Positions 25,245-34,642 of a DNA stretch of 64,000 nucleotides are shown in pieces. The stretch is from NCBI GenBank assembly GCA_903918045.1, contig CAIXCY010000154.1:1-64000 (forward strand), written 5' to 3'. Numbering within the stretch: the first letter of the stretch is position 1; each line of letters opens with the position of its first letter. Both the position numbers and the translations under genes were made by a program. Under the pieces are notes generated by a model. It worked only from the letters and a program-made list of their open reading frames with translations. It was not told the origin of the DNA and ran no database searches. The DNA comes from an uncultured Bacteroidia bacterium (GTDB lineage Bacteria > Bacteroidota > Bacteroidia > Bacteroidales > Prolixibacteraceae).

Positions 25245-26036
25245 ATGAAAGTCCATATAAGTCTGATTATAATTCTATTATTAAGTGTTTTTTGTACCCG
25301 GGCTCAGGAGATATTTACACCCGCCTTGAAATCAAGTTCTGCATTTAATGCCGGTGAAAACCTCACTTATCAGATACGCTATGGCTTTATAGTTGGAGGC
25401 CTTACAACGTTCACCCTTTCAGAGGAGTTATACAATGAAAAGATAGTTTATCATGCCCGGGTTATCGGGGAGACCACAGGAATGGCCAACACCCTTTATA
25501 ATGTGAGGGATGTCTATGAAAGCTGGTTCGACAAGGAGACAAATCTTCCTTTTAAGCAGACCCGGGATATCAAAGAGGGACATTACACAAAATACAATGA
25601 GGTGACGTACGACCGGTTAAACAATACCGTTTCTTCAAAATTATCTGGTGTTCACACTGTTCCTGAAAAGATTCTGGATCTCACCTCCACTTTTTACTAT
25701 CTGAGACGCATCGATTTTTCAAAAATGAAAGAGGGAGAGGTGATTTTTGTGAATATGTATTTTGCCGATGAAATATTTCCTTTCCGGCTCCGGTTTAAAG
25801 GAAAGGAGACGATCAGGACTAAATTCGGGAAAATCAGTTGCATAAAAATTTGCCCGGTGGTGGAGGTTGGACGTATGTTTAAGACGCAGGATGATCTTAC
25901 TTTTTGGTTAACCGATGATGAGAACCACCTGCCGGTTTTGGTGAAAATGGATATTAGCGTTGTTGGCTCGGTAATGCTGAAACTTGTTAAATTCGAAAAT
26001 ACTGTAAATCAGATGGTTTTTTTTCAGGAGGAGTAG
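25245..26036 (+). CDS. DUF3108 family exported protein
   Basis: 263 residues with a signal peptide (cleavage near TRAQE). The pattern FNAGENLTYQIRYGFIVGG, DVYESWFDKETNLP and the final DENHLPVLVKMDISVVGSV is that of DUF3108, a beta-rich periplasmic domain related in fold to LolA-type lipid carriers. The function is not known. It precedes the UbiA/PKS operon by 132 bp, so a functional link is possible but unproven. Confidence 0.8.
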   Translation: MKVHISLIIILLLSVFCTRAQEIFTPALKSSSAFNAGENLTYQIRYGFIVGGLTTFTLSEELYNEKIVYHARVIGETTGMANTLYNVRDVYESWFDKETNLPFKQTRDIKEGHYTKYNEVTYDRLNNTVSSKLSGVHTVPEKILDLTSTFYYLRRIDFSKMKEGEVIFVNMYFADEIFPFRLRFKGKETIRTKFGKISCIKICPVVEVGRMFKTQDDLTFWLTDDENHLPVLVKMDISVVGSVMLKLVKFENTVNQMVFFQEE

Positions 26037-26168
26037 ATGTATTTTATATTTGGATAAATCCGAATACTCCTGTTCCGGAAGATTGCTGCGTGGATTAGTG
26101 CGATCTGAAAAGTGATCACTTTTCATTAAAACCATTTTGAATATATTTTGTTTAATGAATAAAAACTA

Positions 26169-27074
26169 ATGGACAAAATATTCATTCTATCCTGGTTTGA
26201 TAAAAATACAGTAAGACACCTGCGCTTGCCATTCTCGTTTTTCCTGATGCCTGTTTTTCTATTTGCATTAAGTCAGTCATTTTCTATTAACTGGCAAACT
26301 ACCGTTATTGCATTTGTTATTTTGCACCTCTTTATATTTCCCTCAAGCAATGGATATAACAGCTATCAGGACCGGGATGAGACCAGCATCGGAGGTTTAA
26401 AAAATCCACCTAAAGTTTCAGAAAACCTTTTTTATGCAACACTTTTTCTGGATGGGATAGGAGTCCTGACCGGATTTTTAATCTCTGCCAGTTTTTCTCT
26501 TTTCGTTTTAATATTTATCCTGATGTCAAGGGCCTATAGTTACCGAAATGTGAGATTGAAAAAATATCCTGTAATCGGTTTTTTAACCGTCTTCATTTTC
26601 CAGGGGGCATTTGTCTATTTAATGGCATCATCCGCGATTACAACCTTTTCGGTTACTTCGTATTTTACGATCAATAATCTCATTTGTATGAGTGTGGCAA
26701 GCTTTTTTATTGGGAGTATTTATCCGCTCACTCAAATTTATCAGCACGAGGCCGATAAAAATGATGGCGTAATCAGTATCAGCTATAAACTTGGGTATGT
26801 CGGTACCTTTATATTCTCCGCCTTGTTATTTTCTTTGGCATCCCTTTTCTTATTTTATTACTTTAATTTAAAGCATCAGCAAATTGCCTTGTGGCTGTTT
26901 TTAATTATAATGTTGCCTGTTATAGCTAAATTATCACTTTGGTTTAACAAGGTTCGAAGGGATACCTCTCACGCGAATTTTGAGAATACGATGACAATGA
27001 ACCTATTGACATCTACTTGTATGAATCTCTATTTTGTAGTGTTGATCTTAAACAATCATTTCACCTGGTTTTAA
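26169..27074 (+). CDS. UbiA-family prenyltransferase
   Basis: 301 residues with 7-9 membrane helices. The first Asp-rich motif appears as NGYNSYQDRDETSIGG and the second as YQHEADKNDGVISISYKLG, both in the expected loops, so it should be catalytic. UbiA enzymes attach a polyprenyl chain to an aromatic or other acceptor in the membrane. It is the first gene of a four-gene operon; the PKS start is 2 bp past its stop. A likely acceptor is the polyketide made by the next gene, though this order of steps is inference. Confidence 0.85.
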   Translation: MDKIFILSWFDKNTVRHLRLPFSFFLMPVFLFALSQSFSINWQTTVIAFVILHLFIFPSSNGYNSYQDRDETSIGGLKNPPKVSENLFYATLFLDGIGVLTGFLISASFSLFVLIFILMSRAYSYRNVRLKKYPVIGFLTVFIFQGAFVYLMASSAITTFSVTSYFTINNLICMSVASFFIGSIYPLTQIYQHEADKNDGVISISYKLGYVGTFIFSALLFSLASLFLFYYFNLKHQQIALWLFLIIMLPVIAKLSLWFNKVRRDTSHANFENTMTMNLLTSTCMNLYFVVLILNNHFTWF

Positions 27075-27076
27075 AA

Positions 27077-28177
27077 ATGAGCAAAATTATCTCCATTGGA
27101 ACGGCTGTTCCGCAATACAATACAAGCCAGGATAATATTTTGGGTTTCATGCAGGAGGCCTACGGAGATGATAATGCATCAAGAAAGTTGAATGTATTGT
27201 TCCATCACAGTGGGATAAATACCCGCTTTTCTGTGCTTCCTGATTTTGGGAAAAATGAATCTGCCGGTAATAATCTGTTTCACGATCAAGCTAAGCCGGG
27301 AATCGAAAAGAGGCTGGATGTATTTAAGGAGAATGCAATTTCGCTTGCTGCCTCTGCAATTGAGAATGCTCTGGAGAAACTGAATACAACCGTAAAAGAG
27401 TTCGGAATTACACACTTAATTACAGTTTCATGCACTGGAATCTATGCGCCGGGCATCGATTGCCAAATCATTGAAAAGTTTGAATTGCAGGCAGATATCT
27501 TTCATACCTCTGTTAATTTTATGGGGTGCAATGCGGCATTTCATGCATTAAAAATTGGCGATATGATTGCCAAAACGGAGGAGAATGCAAAGGTAATGAT
27601 CGTTTGTGTCGAATTATGTACCCTCCATTTTCAGCCTAAAAATAATCACGACAATCTGTTATCGAATACAATTTTTGGGGATGGGTCGGCCGCAGTTGTA
27701 ATTGTATCTGATTCAGCCGCAAGACTCAGCCATCAGAAGGGGATGACTATCAATGGGTTTTATTCACTTCTTTTAAATAAAGGGAAGGGACTGATATGCT
27801 GGGATATAACACCTGTTAATTTCGAAATGGTCCTCGACGCCGGAGTTCCTGATCTGATTGGTGCTGAAGTGAATGCGATTCTTTTAAATGCAGGAAAAAA
27901 GTTAAATATTTCCACCTCTGCAATTGGCAAATGGGCGATTCATCCGGGAGGGAAAAAAATTCTTGACACTGTAAAGAAGAAGTTACAGCTCAGTGACGAG
28001 GAGATGAAGTATTCGTACAACGTACTTGCTGACTATGGAAATATGTCGTCACCGACAATATTGTTTGTATTGAATGAGATCATGAATGGAGAACTACGGT
28101 CCGGAGAAACGATTTTTTCAATTGGTTTCGGTCCGGGTTTAAGTATTGAATCTGCCCTTTTTACCTATGACGAATAG
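27077..28177 (+). CDS. Type III polyketide synthase (chalcone/stilbene synthase family)
   Basis: 366 residues from the ATG at 27077; the longer frame to 27017 overlaps the UbiA gene and was rejected. The catalytic triad is visible: Cys119 in VSCTGIYAPG, His289 in AIHPGGKKILD and Asn322 in ADYGNMSSP. It should condense a starter acyl-CoA with malonyl-CoA into an alkylresorcinol, alkylpyrone or similar phenolic product. The following methyltransferase and flavin hydroxylase resemble the SrsA-SrsB-SrsC order in Streptomyces griseus, which yields alkylresorcinols and quinones. Confidence 0.92.
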   Translation: MSKIISIGTAVPQYNTSQDNILGFMQEAYGDDNASRKLNVLFHHSGINTRFSVLPDFGKNESAGNNLFHDQAKPGIEKRLDVFKENAISLAASAIENALEKLNTTVKEFGITHLITVSCTGIYAPGIDCQIIEKFELQADIFHTSVNFMGCNAAFHALKIGDMIAKTEENAKVMIVCVELCTLHFQPKNNHDNLLSNTIFGDGSAAVVIVSDSAARLSHQKGMTINGFYSLLLNKGKGLICWDITPVNFEMVLDAGVPDLIGAEVNAILLNAGKKLNISTSAIGKWAIHPGGKKILDTVKKKLQLSDEEMKYSYNVLADYGNMSSPTILFVLNEIMNGELRSGETIFSIGFGPGLSIESALFTYDE

Positions 28178-28892
28178 ATTTACCCATCGGTCAGACCAGA
28201 AGGAGTTGCTCGATGAGCTTAATATTCCGAAACGGTTATTATATAAAAATCTCAGGGAACTCGATATTCTCAATCGCTTTACTGGTGGCCATTCCATATC
28301 GTTAAAGGGGATAAAGCAACTGATTACCGATCGGCAGAAAAGCTATCATATTGTTGATCTTGGATGTGGTAGTGGTGATTCACTAAAGGTCATAGCCGAT
28401 TGGGCACGGATTCATAAATTTAATGTGCGCCTTACCGGAGTCGATATGAATGGCGATGCAATTGAATATTTGAAAATTCATTGTGTTAATTATCCTGAAA
28501 TATCTGGTTTTACAGGTGATTACCACGATTATCTGCAAAATAACAAAACAGTTGATATTGTGCTTTGTTCATTGTTTTGTCACCATCTTAGCGATAATGA
28601 ACTGCTGAGTTTATTCAACTGGTTCCGGGTTGAGGCCGGTGTAGGTTTTGTGATTAACGACTTAAAAAGAAACCGGCTAGCCTACTATTCTGCGTGGATT
28701 TTTACCCGGTTGTTTAACGGTACCAAACTTGCCCGAAATGATGGACCAATTTCGGTACTTCGGGGTTTTAAATTTAGGGAAATGGATCAATTATTAATCA
28801 AATCCTCCATTTCAAATTATTCGCTTAAGGAGCAATGGATATTCCGATTTTTAATTGTTGGAAAAACAGAGAACCATGAACGATATCCCTGA
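28167..28892 (+). CDS. SAM-dependent methyltransferase
   Basis: 241 residues from the ATG at 28167, overlapping the PKS stop by 11 bp. Motif I is HIVDLGCGSGDSL and the second acidic loop TGVDMNGDA, a class I Rossmann methyltransferase. Given its place between a type III PKS and a flavin monooxygenase, it probably methylates the phenolic product. It overlaps the next gene by 17 bp, so the cluster is translated as a coupled unit. Confidence 0.88.
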   Translation: MTNRFTHRSDQKELLDELNIPKRLLYKNLRELDILNRFTGGHSISLKGIKQLITDRQKSYHIVDLGCGSGDSLKVIADWARIHKFNVRLTGVDMNGDAIEYLKIHCVNYPEISGFTGDYHDYLQNNKTVDIVLCSLFCHHLSDNELLSLFNWFRVEAGVGFVINDLKRNRLAYYSAWIFTRLFNGTKLARNDGPISVLRGFKFREMDQLLIKSSISNYSLKEQWIFRFLIVGKTENHERYP

Positions 28893-30468
28893 TAATTCAA
28901 CCGATGTGCTGATTGTGGGCGCCGGTCCGGCTGGTCTGATGATGGCCTGCCAGTTGGCTATTCACCAAATACCTTTTCGAATCATTGATAAAAACAGCTC
29001 TTCGTCTCAAAATTCGGGTGCCCTGATTGTGCAGGCCCGAACTCTTGAAATTTTTGAACAGATGGGGATCGCCCGTGAAGCCCTTTCGGAAGGGGTTGTT
29101 GCCAGCAAGATTAACATCCTTTATAACGGTAAAAAAATTACAGCTACCAATATAAAAAATTTGGGTGGAACACTTTCCCGGTTCCCTTTTTTACTGATGC
29201 TTGAACAATCCAAAACGGAACAACTGTTACTTAACTTTATCAGGGATCGGGGATATTCGGTCGAAAGAGAGGTGCAACTTCGGAGTTTTAACCAGGAAGA
29301 TGGGCAGGTTACATCCATGGTCACCCTTCCGGATAGCGCTGAACAGATTATCCTTTCAAAATATATTATTGCAGCTGATGGAGCAAATAGTTCGGTTCGC
29401 AAAATCCTGAATATTCCGTTTGAAGGGAAAACTTACCCCAATTCCATATTTATTGTGGATTGTAAAGCCGATTCTGAATTAAGCCCCGACGAAATATCTT
29501 TTGCTTTTTCAAATTCTTCAGTTGCAGGTTTCTTTCCGATTAAAGGTTCCCGTTGGAGAATAGACAGTAACCTTCCATCGGAATATGAAAACCTGAAAAA
29601 ATTAACCTTTGATGTTGTCGAGAATAATTTTCAGGAATGGACAAAAATGAATATTCATATTCAAAGTCAGGAATGGTTTTCAGTGACCCGTTCGCATCAA
29701 AAATATGCTGCATCGGTTCGTGTTGATAACTGCTTTTTAATTGGAGATGCCGCACATGTGCATACACCGGTGGGAGCGCAGGGGATGAATACGGGTTTAC
29801 AGGACGCCTGTAATCTGGCGTGGAAAATTGCTTTTGTGATCAAACAGAAGGCTGAACCTTCACTTCTGGAATCCTACTCATCTGAACGGCTTGGTATTTC
29901 AAAAGGCTTTGCCCGTTATGCCGATGTTATTTTCAGGGTACTCACAAGCGGGAATATTGGGGTAAAGCTTTTCCGATCGTATGTTTTAAGATTTTTTTTC
30001 ACAATCATCTTCCCATTAATTTCAGGATGTAAAATCTTTCGGTACAGCTTCTTCAGATCAATATCTCAGATCGCAATTAATTATAGGTCGAGTATATTAT
30101 CTTATCCTGAATCACGGTTTAAGCTTTTTCATGCTTCTCCAAAGCCTGGTGACCGCCTGCCTTTTCTGATTCAGCCTGATGGTGAGAATAGGGCCCCGAT
30201 TTTTGAAAAACTGGATCCGACATCCCTTAACCTGATTGTTCTGGCGGATTCTTTGCCGGGTGAGTTGAAGCAAATCTCAGAACAATTTAAACTGGGTATT
30301 CTGTTGATACCAAATACTCCGGAAACCAGGTCCGTTTATAAGCAATTAGGAATAAAAAAAGCGGGCTATTACCTGATCCGTCCCGATGCGCATATTGCTT
30401 TGAAATCTCAAAATTTGGATATCCTTCAATTAAAAAGGTATTTAAATCAGATTAACTTTGCAATGTAG
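28876..30468 (+). CDS. FAD-dependent aromatic monooxygenase (PHBH/UbiH type)
   Basis: 530 residues from the ATG at 28876. The flavin-binding GxGxxG is DVLIVGAGPAGLMMA, the DG motif AADGANSSVRK, and the GD motif LIGDAAHVHTPVGAQGMNTG, as in p-hydroxybenzoate hydroxylase-type enzymes. The C-terminal thioredoxin-like tail (about 440-530) is seen in phenol hydroxylase relatives. It would hydroxylate the methylated phenol, giving a hydroquinone or quinone. Last gene of the operon. Confidence 0.9.
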   Translation: MNDIPDNSTDVLIVGAGPAGLMMACQLAIHQIPFRIIDKNSSSSQNSGALIVQARTLEIFEQMGIAREALSEGVVASKINILYNGKKITATNIKNLGGTLSRFPFLLMLEQSKTEQLLLNFIRDRGYSVEREVQLRSFNQEDGQVTSMVTLPDSAEQIILSKYIIAADGANSSVRKILNIPFEGKTYPNSIFIVDCKADSELSPDEISFAFSNSSVAGFFPIKGSRWRIDSNLPSEYENLKKLTFDVVENNFQEWTKMNIHIQSQEWFSVTRSHQKYAASVRVDNCFLIGDAAHVHTPVGAQGMNTGLQDACNLAWKIAFVIKQKAEPSLLESYSSERLGISKGFARYADVIFRVLTSGNIGVKLFRSYVLRFFFTIIFPLISGCKIFRYSFFRSISQIAINYRSSILSYPESRFKLFHASPKPGDRLPFLIQPDGENRAPIFEKLDPTSLNLIVLADSLPGELKQISEQFKLGILLIPNTPETRSVYKQLGIKKAGYYLIRPDAHIALKSQNLDILQLKRYLNQINFAM

Positions 30469-30544
30469 TCGTGAAGCGGGAGTTTCTGCACCCATTTGCG
30501 ATATCCGGATTTATCCGGGAAACTAAGAAAAATATTTGCATACT

Positions 30545-31159
30545 ATGGAACATTACTGGAGTTTTGCACTAACTGTCTTTATGGCCTTTTTTGCTATTAT
30601 GAATCCGCTGGTGAATATCCCTATTTTCGTTAAACTTACCGAAGGTATAAATGAGAAGAAAAAAAGGGGAATTGCAAAAACTGCCAATATCGTTGCCTTC
30701 CTTATCGTATTTGCTTTCATCGTGGCAGGAAAGTATATTTTCGAAATATTCGGATTAACTATCCCTTCATTTAAAGTCTTTGGAGGAGTTCTGATCTTTT
30801 ATATTGGATTTGATATGCTCCAAACGAAAAAAACAGCTACTCATCTGAAAGATAAACCTGCATTTGATGAGAGTATGGCGATCTCTCCATTGGCCATCCC
30901 CATCATGGCGGGTCCCGGAACCATTGTTACCGGAATGAATTTTGTAGTGAATGCTGACCTGCTTCAGGTATTTATCACGATCTTAATCTTTGCCCTGATT
31001 ATATTTTTCACTTACCTCGCCTTTATTTACAGCAACTATATAGTAAGGTTATTAGGCGAAAATAATCTACTGATCATCGGTAAAATTATGGGGATTGTCA
31101 TTGGAGTCCTTGGTGCGAATATGTTGATCGGGGGGATTAAACTGGCGTTTAATATTTAA
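30545..31159 (+). CDS. MarC/UPF0056 family membrane protein
   Basis: 204 residues from the ATG at 30545 (an upstream TTG at 30536 would add three). Six predicted membrane helices and the family pieces FFAIMNPLVNIPIF, SPLAIPIMAGPGTI and GANMLIGGIKL. MarC proteins are inner-membrane proteins of unsettled function, no longer thought to be multidrug pumps. 76 bp separate it from the PKS operon, and a REP-like palindrome begins at its stop codon. Confidence 0.9.
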   Translation: MEHYWSFALTVFMAFFAIMNPLVNIPIFVKLTEGINEKKKRGIAKTANIVAFLIVFAFIVAGKYIFEIFGLTIPSFKVFGGVLIFYIGFDMLQTKKTATHLKDKPAFDESMAISPLAIPIMAGPGTIVTGMNFVVNADLLQVFITILIFALIIFFTYLAFIYSNYIVRLLGENNLLIIGKIMGIVIGVLGANMLIGGIKLAFNI

Positions 31160-31190
31160 AAACCTGTCAGGTTTGTAGTCTTTACAAACC
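31160..31190. repeat. REP-like palindrome, site 1
   Basis: AAACCTGTCAGGTTT (31160-31174, 7-bp arms) is followed by a second small hairpin, GGTTTGTA with TACAAACC (31170-31190). The end of the transposase gene lies in this element. It also falls at the MarC stop, so it may act as a terminator for both. Confidence 0.75.
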
Positions 31191-31832
31191 CAACCATTTT
31201 TCTAAATCTGTCACATCTTTACGATTGTCATGAGCGTTTTTAAAGTTTGCCTCATTATCAAACCATCCGATAACTTCCTCGCGTTCCAAATGGGTCGGTT
31301 TAATCGAAATGCAAGTCAGATATGACGACCATGGATAATCCATTGCATATTCTGTAAATCCATGATGAACTGGGTTGTTGTGAATGTAAACGACTACAGT
31401 TTTAAAATAGTCGATATCAGTTATCTCCTTACGTTTGAAAGGACGTTCAAAAAGAGCGCCATGACGTCCGTAAGTTTTATTGAAACCTTTTGCATAGGCG
31501 TTAAACAGGTTCGAAAAATATTGATGGGGTTTCGGTGATTTAAAACCTGACGGTGACCTTAAACCTGACAGGTTTTCGAAACCTGTCAGGTTTGGAGGAA
31601 GTAAACCTTCGGGTTTTTTTATCTCCCCTTCTTCCTTTATTCGTACCAACAGATGGAAATGATTCCTCATCAATACCCAGGTAAATGTATCGGCTATTGG
31701 TGAGATATGTTTATCGTACAGATTGAGAAAATATTCATAGTTTTCTTTCACCTTAAAAAGATCACACCCATTTATTCCCCGGTTGTAGATGTGGTAGAAT
31801 TTCTGAAAAGTCAACTCTTCCAGTTGTTGCAT
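31182..31832 (-). mobile_element. REP-associated tyrosine transposase (IS200-like Y1_Tnp, RAYT)
   Basis: 216 residues from the ATG at 31832; the frame opens earlier at 31889, but those codons translate the REP palindrome itself. The family features are FYHIYNRGINGCDLF, the HUH motif region LMRNHFHLLVRI, and the later GRHGALFERPFKRKEI with the catalytic tyrosine in DYFKTVVVYIHNNPVHHGF. Such enzymes mobilise short palindromes rather than themselves. The matching palindromes lie at both ends and, unusually, inside the gene (31561-31593), adding an in-frame loop rich in Pro, Gly and Ser after the HUH motif. No terminal repeats of a full IS were seen. Confidence 0.9.
31561..31593. repeat. REP-like double palindrome inside the transposase gene, site 2
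   Basis: AAACCTGACAGGTTT and its complement AAACCTGTCAGGTTT are joined by TCG, a 33-bp palindrome of two palindromes. A degenerate extra piece (AAACCTGACGGTGACC) lies just left of it at 31543-31558. It is in frame within the coding sequence. Confidence 0.85.
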
Positions 31833-31847
31833 TGTGTTGTAGTTTAA

Positions 31848-31880
31848 AAACCTGACAGGTTTCCGAAACCTGTCAGGTTT
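31848..31880. repeat. REP-like double palindrome, site 3
   Basis: The same 33-bp element as at 31561-31593 with one base changed in the centre (CCG for TCG). It lies just upstream of the transposase start and 12 bp beyond the end of the restriction-modification gene. Confidence 0.85.
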
Positions 31881-31891
31881 GTTTGTCAAAT

Positions 31892-34642
31892 TTAATCAAA
31901 ATATTTGAATTCCTCAACCAACAACCTGTAGATCTCCTCTTTAACCTTTTTAGTTAGTTCCTGAATTTCGGTAAACAGATCATGAATATCTTTTAGCCCT
32001 TCATTTACGGCATATTTCTTCAGCTGTATTAATCCGGAATAGGGGGTCAGGTAATCTTCATAATCGAAATATTTAAAATAGGGTTCATCTTTTAACCCGA
32101 CATTTCGAAGGTATTGCCCTTTACAGTAATTCAGGTTCCAGGTTTTATAAAGTAGTTTTATTTTTTGAACCAGTTCATAAGCTATTCCATGATCAACCGT
32201 TATTTCCTGATCGAGCGTTGTTGCCCAGAATGACTCCTGGTTTGCCGGACAAAGTGGATTATCAATAAATATCTCAGGAGCTCCCGCAACCGGATTATCT
32301 TTTTCGAAGGTTGTTACTACACAACGGTTCTCGGCCAATACAAAGGCAAAACATAAAGAGTACCAATACGATGCCAAATCATTAGTAATATCAGGTTTCC
32401 AAATATCAGACTGATTTGCCCATAAAGGATATAGCCCATTTAAAGTCTTTGAAATAGCATACCATGAAAATGTTTTTTGAGAAGAAGTTAAATCATATGC
32501 ACAATAACTTTTTTGATCAGTTGGACCATTAAAACATTTCGATTTATTAATATCTAAAAAGCCGGTATCAAATCTAAACCATACTCTATTGGGTAAATTG
32601 GATAATCTTTGTGAATTGTCCTGTTTTACTCTAACTGGTGAAGCATCATCCATTAATCCTATAAATTCACCCATAGAAAGACCATATGTCTTCTTGTTTT
32701 GCCTCCTTTTATCAGTTAAAGGCAGACCCCCATATATTATATGGCTCCCAAGTTCTCGTTGTGTGGGGTCTCTTTTGAAATCGTACATCGTTTGATTGAT
32801 CCATTCCTTAATGGAGCCCATGGAATTATCTAACTTTACCGTTCTTTGATTGGTTAAATTCGTATCAAAAACTAAATTCAGTTCTTCATCGCCCAAATTC
32901 CAGTTAATATTGAGATCCTGATGTTTAAAATGTGAATAATCGGCTACTTCAACTTTATTTGTCCGGTTTTCATCGTAGTTGTATTTCCAGATGGTAAAAG
33001 CCAATGGCCATTTGCCCTGTAATTTAAAGAACTCGTTACTCGTTATAATAAATCCATCGAGATACGAAAAGTGTTTATCCCACTCTTTGCGGAAAGCAAC
33101 ATAGGTTGGGCGGGGTATGAGCCACGAGGTGGGGGTAAAAATCAATACCAACGATTCGGGATGTTCGGTACCCTGTGCCTTTAATTTCGAAATATTGAGT
33201 ATTTGTCCCAGGAAGGCGAGGTATCGTTCTTTACCGGCATCTTCGCCTGTTAATTCGAGTATAGAGGGATGAATCGTGTAATTGGCATTTGTATTATCGC
33301 GTGCTGATTCGTGTTCGTCGGTATTTTTGTAAGGGGGATTAAGGAGAAATGCGATCGGCTTATCTAACGCAAGGTTCTTCAATTTTAACTCCTTCTCCAA
33401 TTTACTCAGATAATGGTTTGCATCACAATCGAGGAAATTCAAACCTTCATTGTCGCTGGTTTTCGGGATTATTGTAAAGCCTGATTCGATATGCCAGGGA
33501 TCAATTTTCATGCGCCGTTCAATAATTCGAAGCAGGTCGGGTTGCAGTTCTGAAATGATTTTGTGTTTTAACTTACCACGCCAGCTCGAAATTAAATTGC
33601 CTGAACCACCGGCAGGATCAAAGAAAATGTATTGCTCGTCTAATTGTCCATTGATCACTTTTTGGGCATACCAAAGTGCGAATTTACTGAGGTTAATATC
33701 GGTAAAGAAGATACCGTGTTGTTTCACATATTCCGGATCGATACGCGAAATTACCTCATCGAAACGGCTGAAATAATAATCGACCGTTAACCCCGAACCT
33801 TCGTTTGTGAAAATATAACGTGTTTCAATAAATTTTTTAAATTCTTTAAATAAGATAGGGTCAATGGGTATTTGATCGCTGTTTTTCTGTCCTTTGAAGC
33901 CAACGAGGCAGATTTTATTCGAATTCTCGTTGTATGAAACGGTAGAGGTAATATCCCAGTATGCCACCATCGAATAGAATGCATGAACCGCGTCAATAGG
34001 GTGATCAAAATACTTTTTTAATAATTCGATGTGTTCAATGAAATTCCGGGTATTCATTTGGAGCCGTTCGACCCCCGGGTGTTTTAGAATACTTAAGATT
34101 TCGTGCAATTCGAATACGATACTTTTAGCTTCTCCGGCAAAATAACTCCCTTCCAGATCTTTGGGCTCAAGCCAATAGATGGCTGAATCTTTTATTAATT
34201 TCTTATTGAGCTGTGCAGTTTTCCGGGCATTTTCCCTGCCTGTAACATTTGGAGCAATTTGGGCATTTGCGGTATGTGCAAGAATTACGGCAAACTCGGG
34301 TAATTTATTTAGTCTCCAGATACCAACAAATTTATGAGCGATCACTACAATAACAGAATAGACCAGGCCATGTTTTTTATGATAATGCAAAGCCTGGTAA
34401 AAACCATCCAGCCAATCAGAATAGTGAGTCTTGGCCTCAACAATAATCTGCCCTTCAATATAGACATCAGCGCCACAGGCGTCCGATTCGATTTTAAATT
34501 TATCTCTGTAAAGTTTCTGGAATAGGGGGTACAATAAAGGTCGTTTGGCATCCTCGTTACTTTCGCTGTAGAGGTAATTTTTAAGCTGTTTTATCTCTTC
34601 TGTGAAAGTTACTTTACTTTTCGATCGCGATTGAATGGCCAT
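31892..34642 (-). CDS. Single-chain (type IIG-like) restriction endonuclease/methyltransferase
   Basis: 916 residues. The N-terminus holds a PD-(D/E)xK-type nuclease pattern: Asp59 in GADVYIEG and Glu69-Ala-Lys71 in IIVEAK. A central N6-adenine methyltransferase has motif I DPAGGSGNL (342-350) and motif IV NPPY (435-438). The last 350 or so residues would be the target-recognition region. Nuclease, methylase and specificity in one chain, with no separate R or S gene nearby, point to a stand-alone type IIG system. PglX-like phage-defence methylases are an alternative, but no BREX genes are present. It cleaves or marks DNA in the cytoplasm. The neighbouring REP transposase suggests an acquired island. 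Confidence 0.82.
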   Translation of the reverse strand: MAIQSRSKSKVTFTEEIKQLKNYLYSESNEDAKRPLLYPLFQKLYRDKFKIESDACGADVYIEGQIIVEAKTHYSDWLDGFYQALHYHKKHGLVYSVIVVIAHKFVGIWRLNKLPEFAVILAHTANAQIAPNVTGRENARKTAQLNKKLIKDSAIYWLEPKDLEGSYFAGEAKSIVFELHEILSILKHPGVERLQMNTRNFIEHIELLKKYFDHPIDAVHAFYSMVAYWDITSTVSYNENSNKICLVGFKGQKNSDQIPIDPILFKEFKKFIETRYIFTNEGSGLTVDYYFSRFDEVISRIDPEYVKQHGIFFTDINLSKFALWYAQKVINGQLDEQYIFFDPAGGSGNLISSWRGKLKHKIISELQPDLLRIIERRMKIDPWHIESGFTIIPKTSDNEGLNFLDCDANHYLSKLEKELKLKNLALDKPIAFLLNPPYKNTDEHESARDNTNANYTIHPSILELTGEDAGKERYLAFLGQILNISKLKAQGTEHPESLVLIFTPTSWLIPRPTYVAFRKEWDKHFSYLDGFIITSNEFFKLQGKWPLAFTIWKYNYDENRTNKVEVADYSHFKHQDLNINWNLGDEELNLVFDTNLTNQRTVKLDNSMGSIKEWINQTMYDFKRDPTQRELGSHIIYGGLPLTDKRRQNKKTYGLSMGEFIGLMDDASPVRVKQDNSQRLSNLPNRVWFRFDTGFLDINKSKCFNGPTDQKSYCAYDLTSSQKTFSWYAISKTLNGLYPLWANQSDIWKPDITNDLASYWYSLCFAFVLAENRCVVTTFEKDNPVAGAPEIFIDNPLCPANQESFWATTLDQEITVDHGIAYELVQKIKLLYKTWNLNYCKGQYLRNVGLKDEPYFKYFDYEDYLTPYSGLIQLKKYAVNEGLKDIHDLFTEIQELTKKVKEEIYRLLVEEFKYFD

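Noticed and set aside
27017-27076. Upstream start of the type III PKS
   Set aside because: It would overlap the UbiA gene in another frame and add residues not found in the family; the ATG at 27077 gives the normal length.
31833-31889. Extended N-terminus of the REP transposase
   Set aside because: Those codons translate the palindrome and have no family similarity; the start at 31832 aligns with the conserved FYHIYNRG region.
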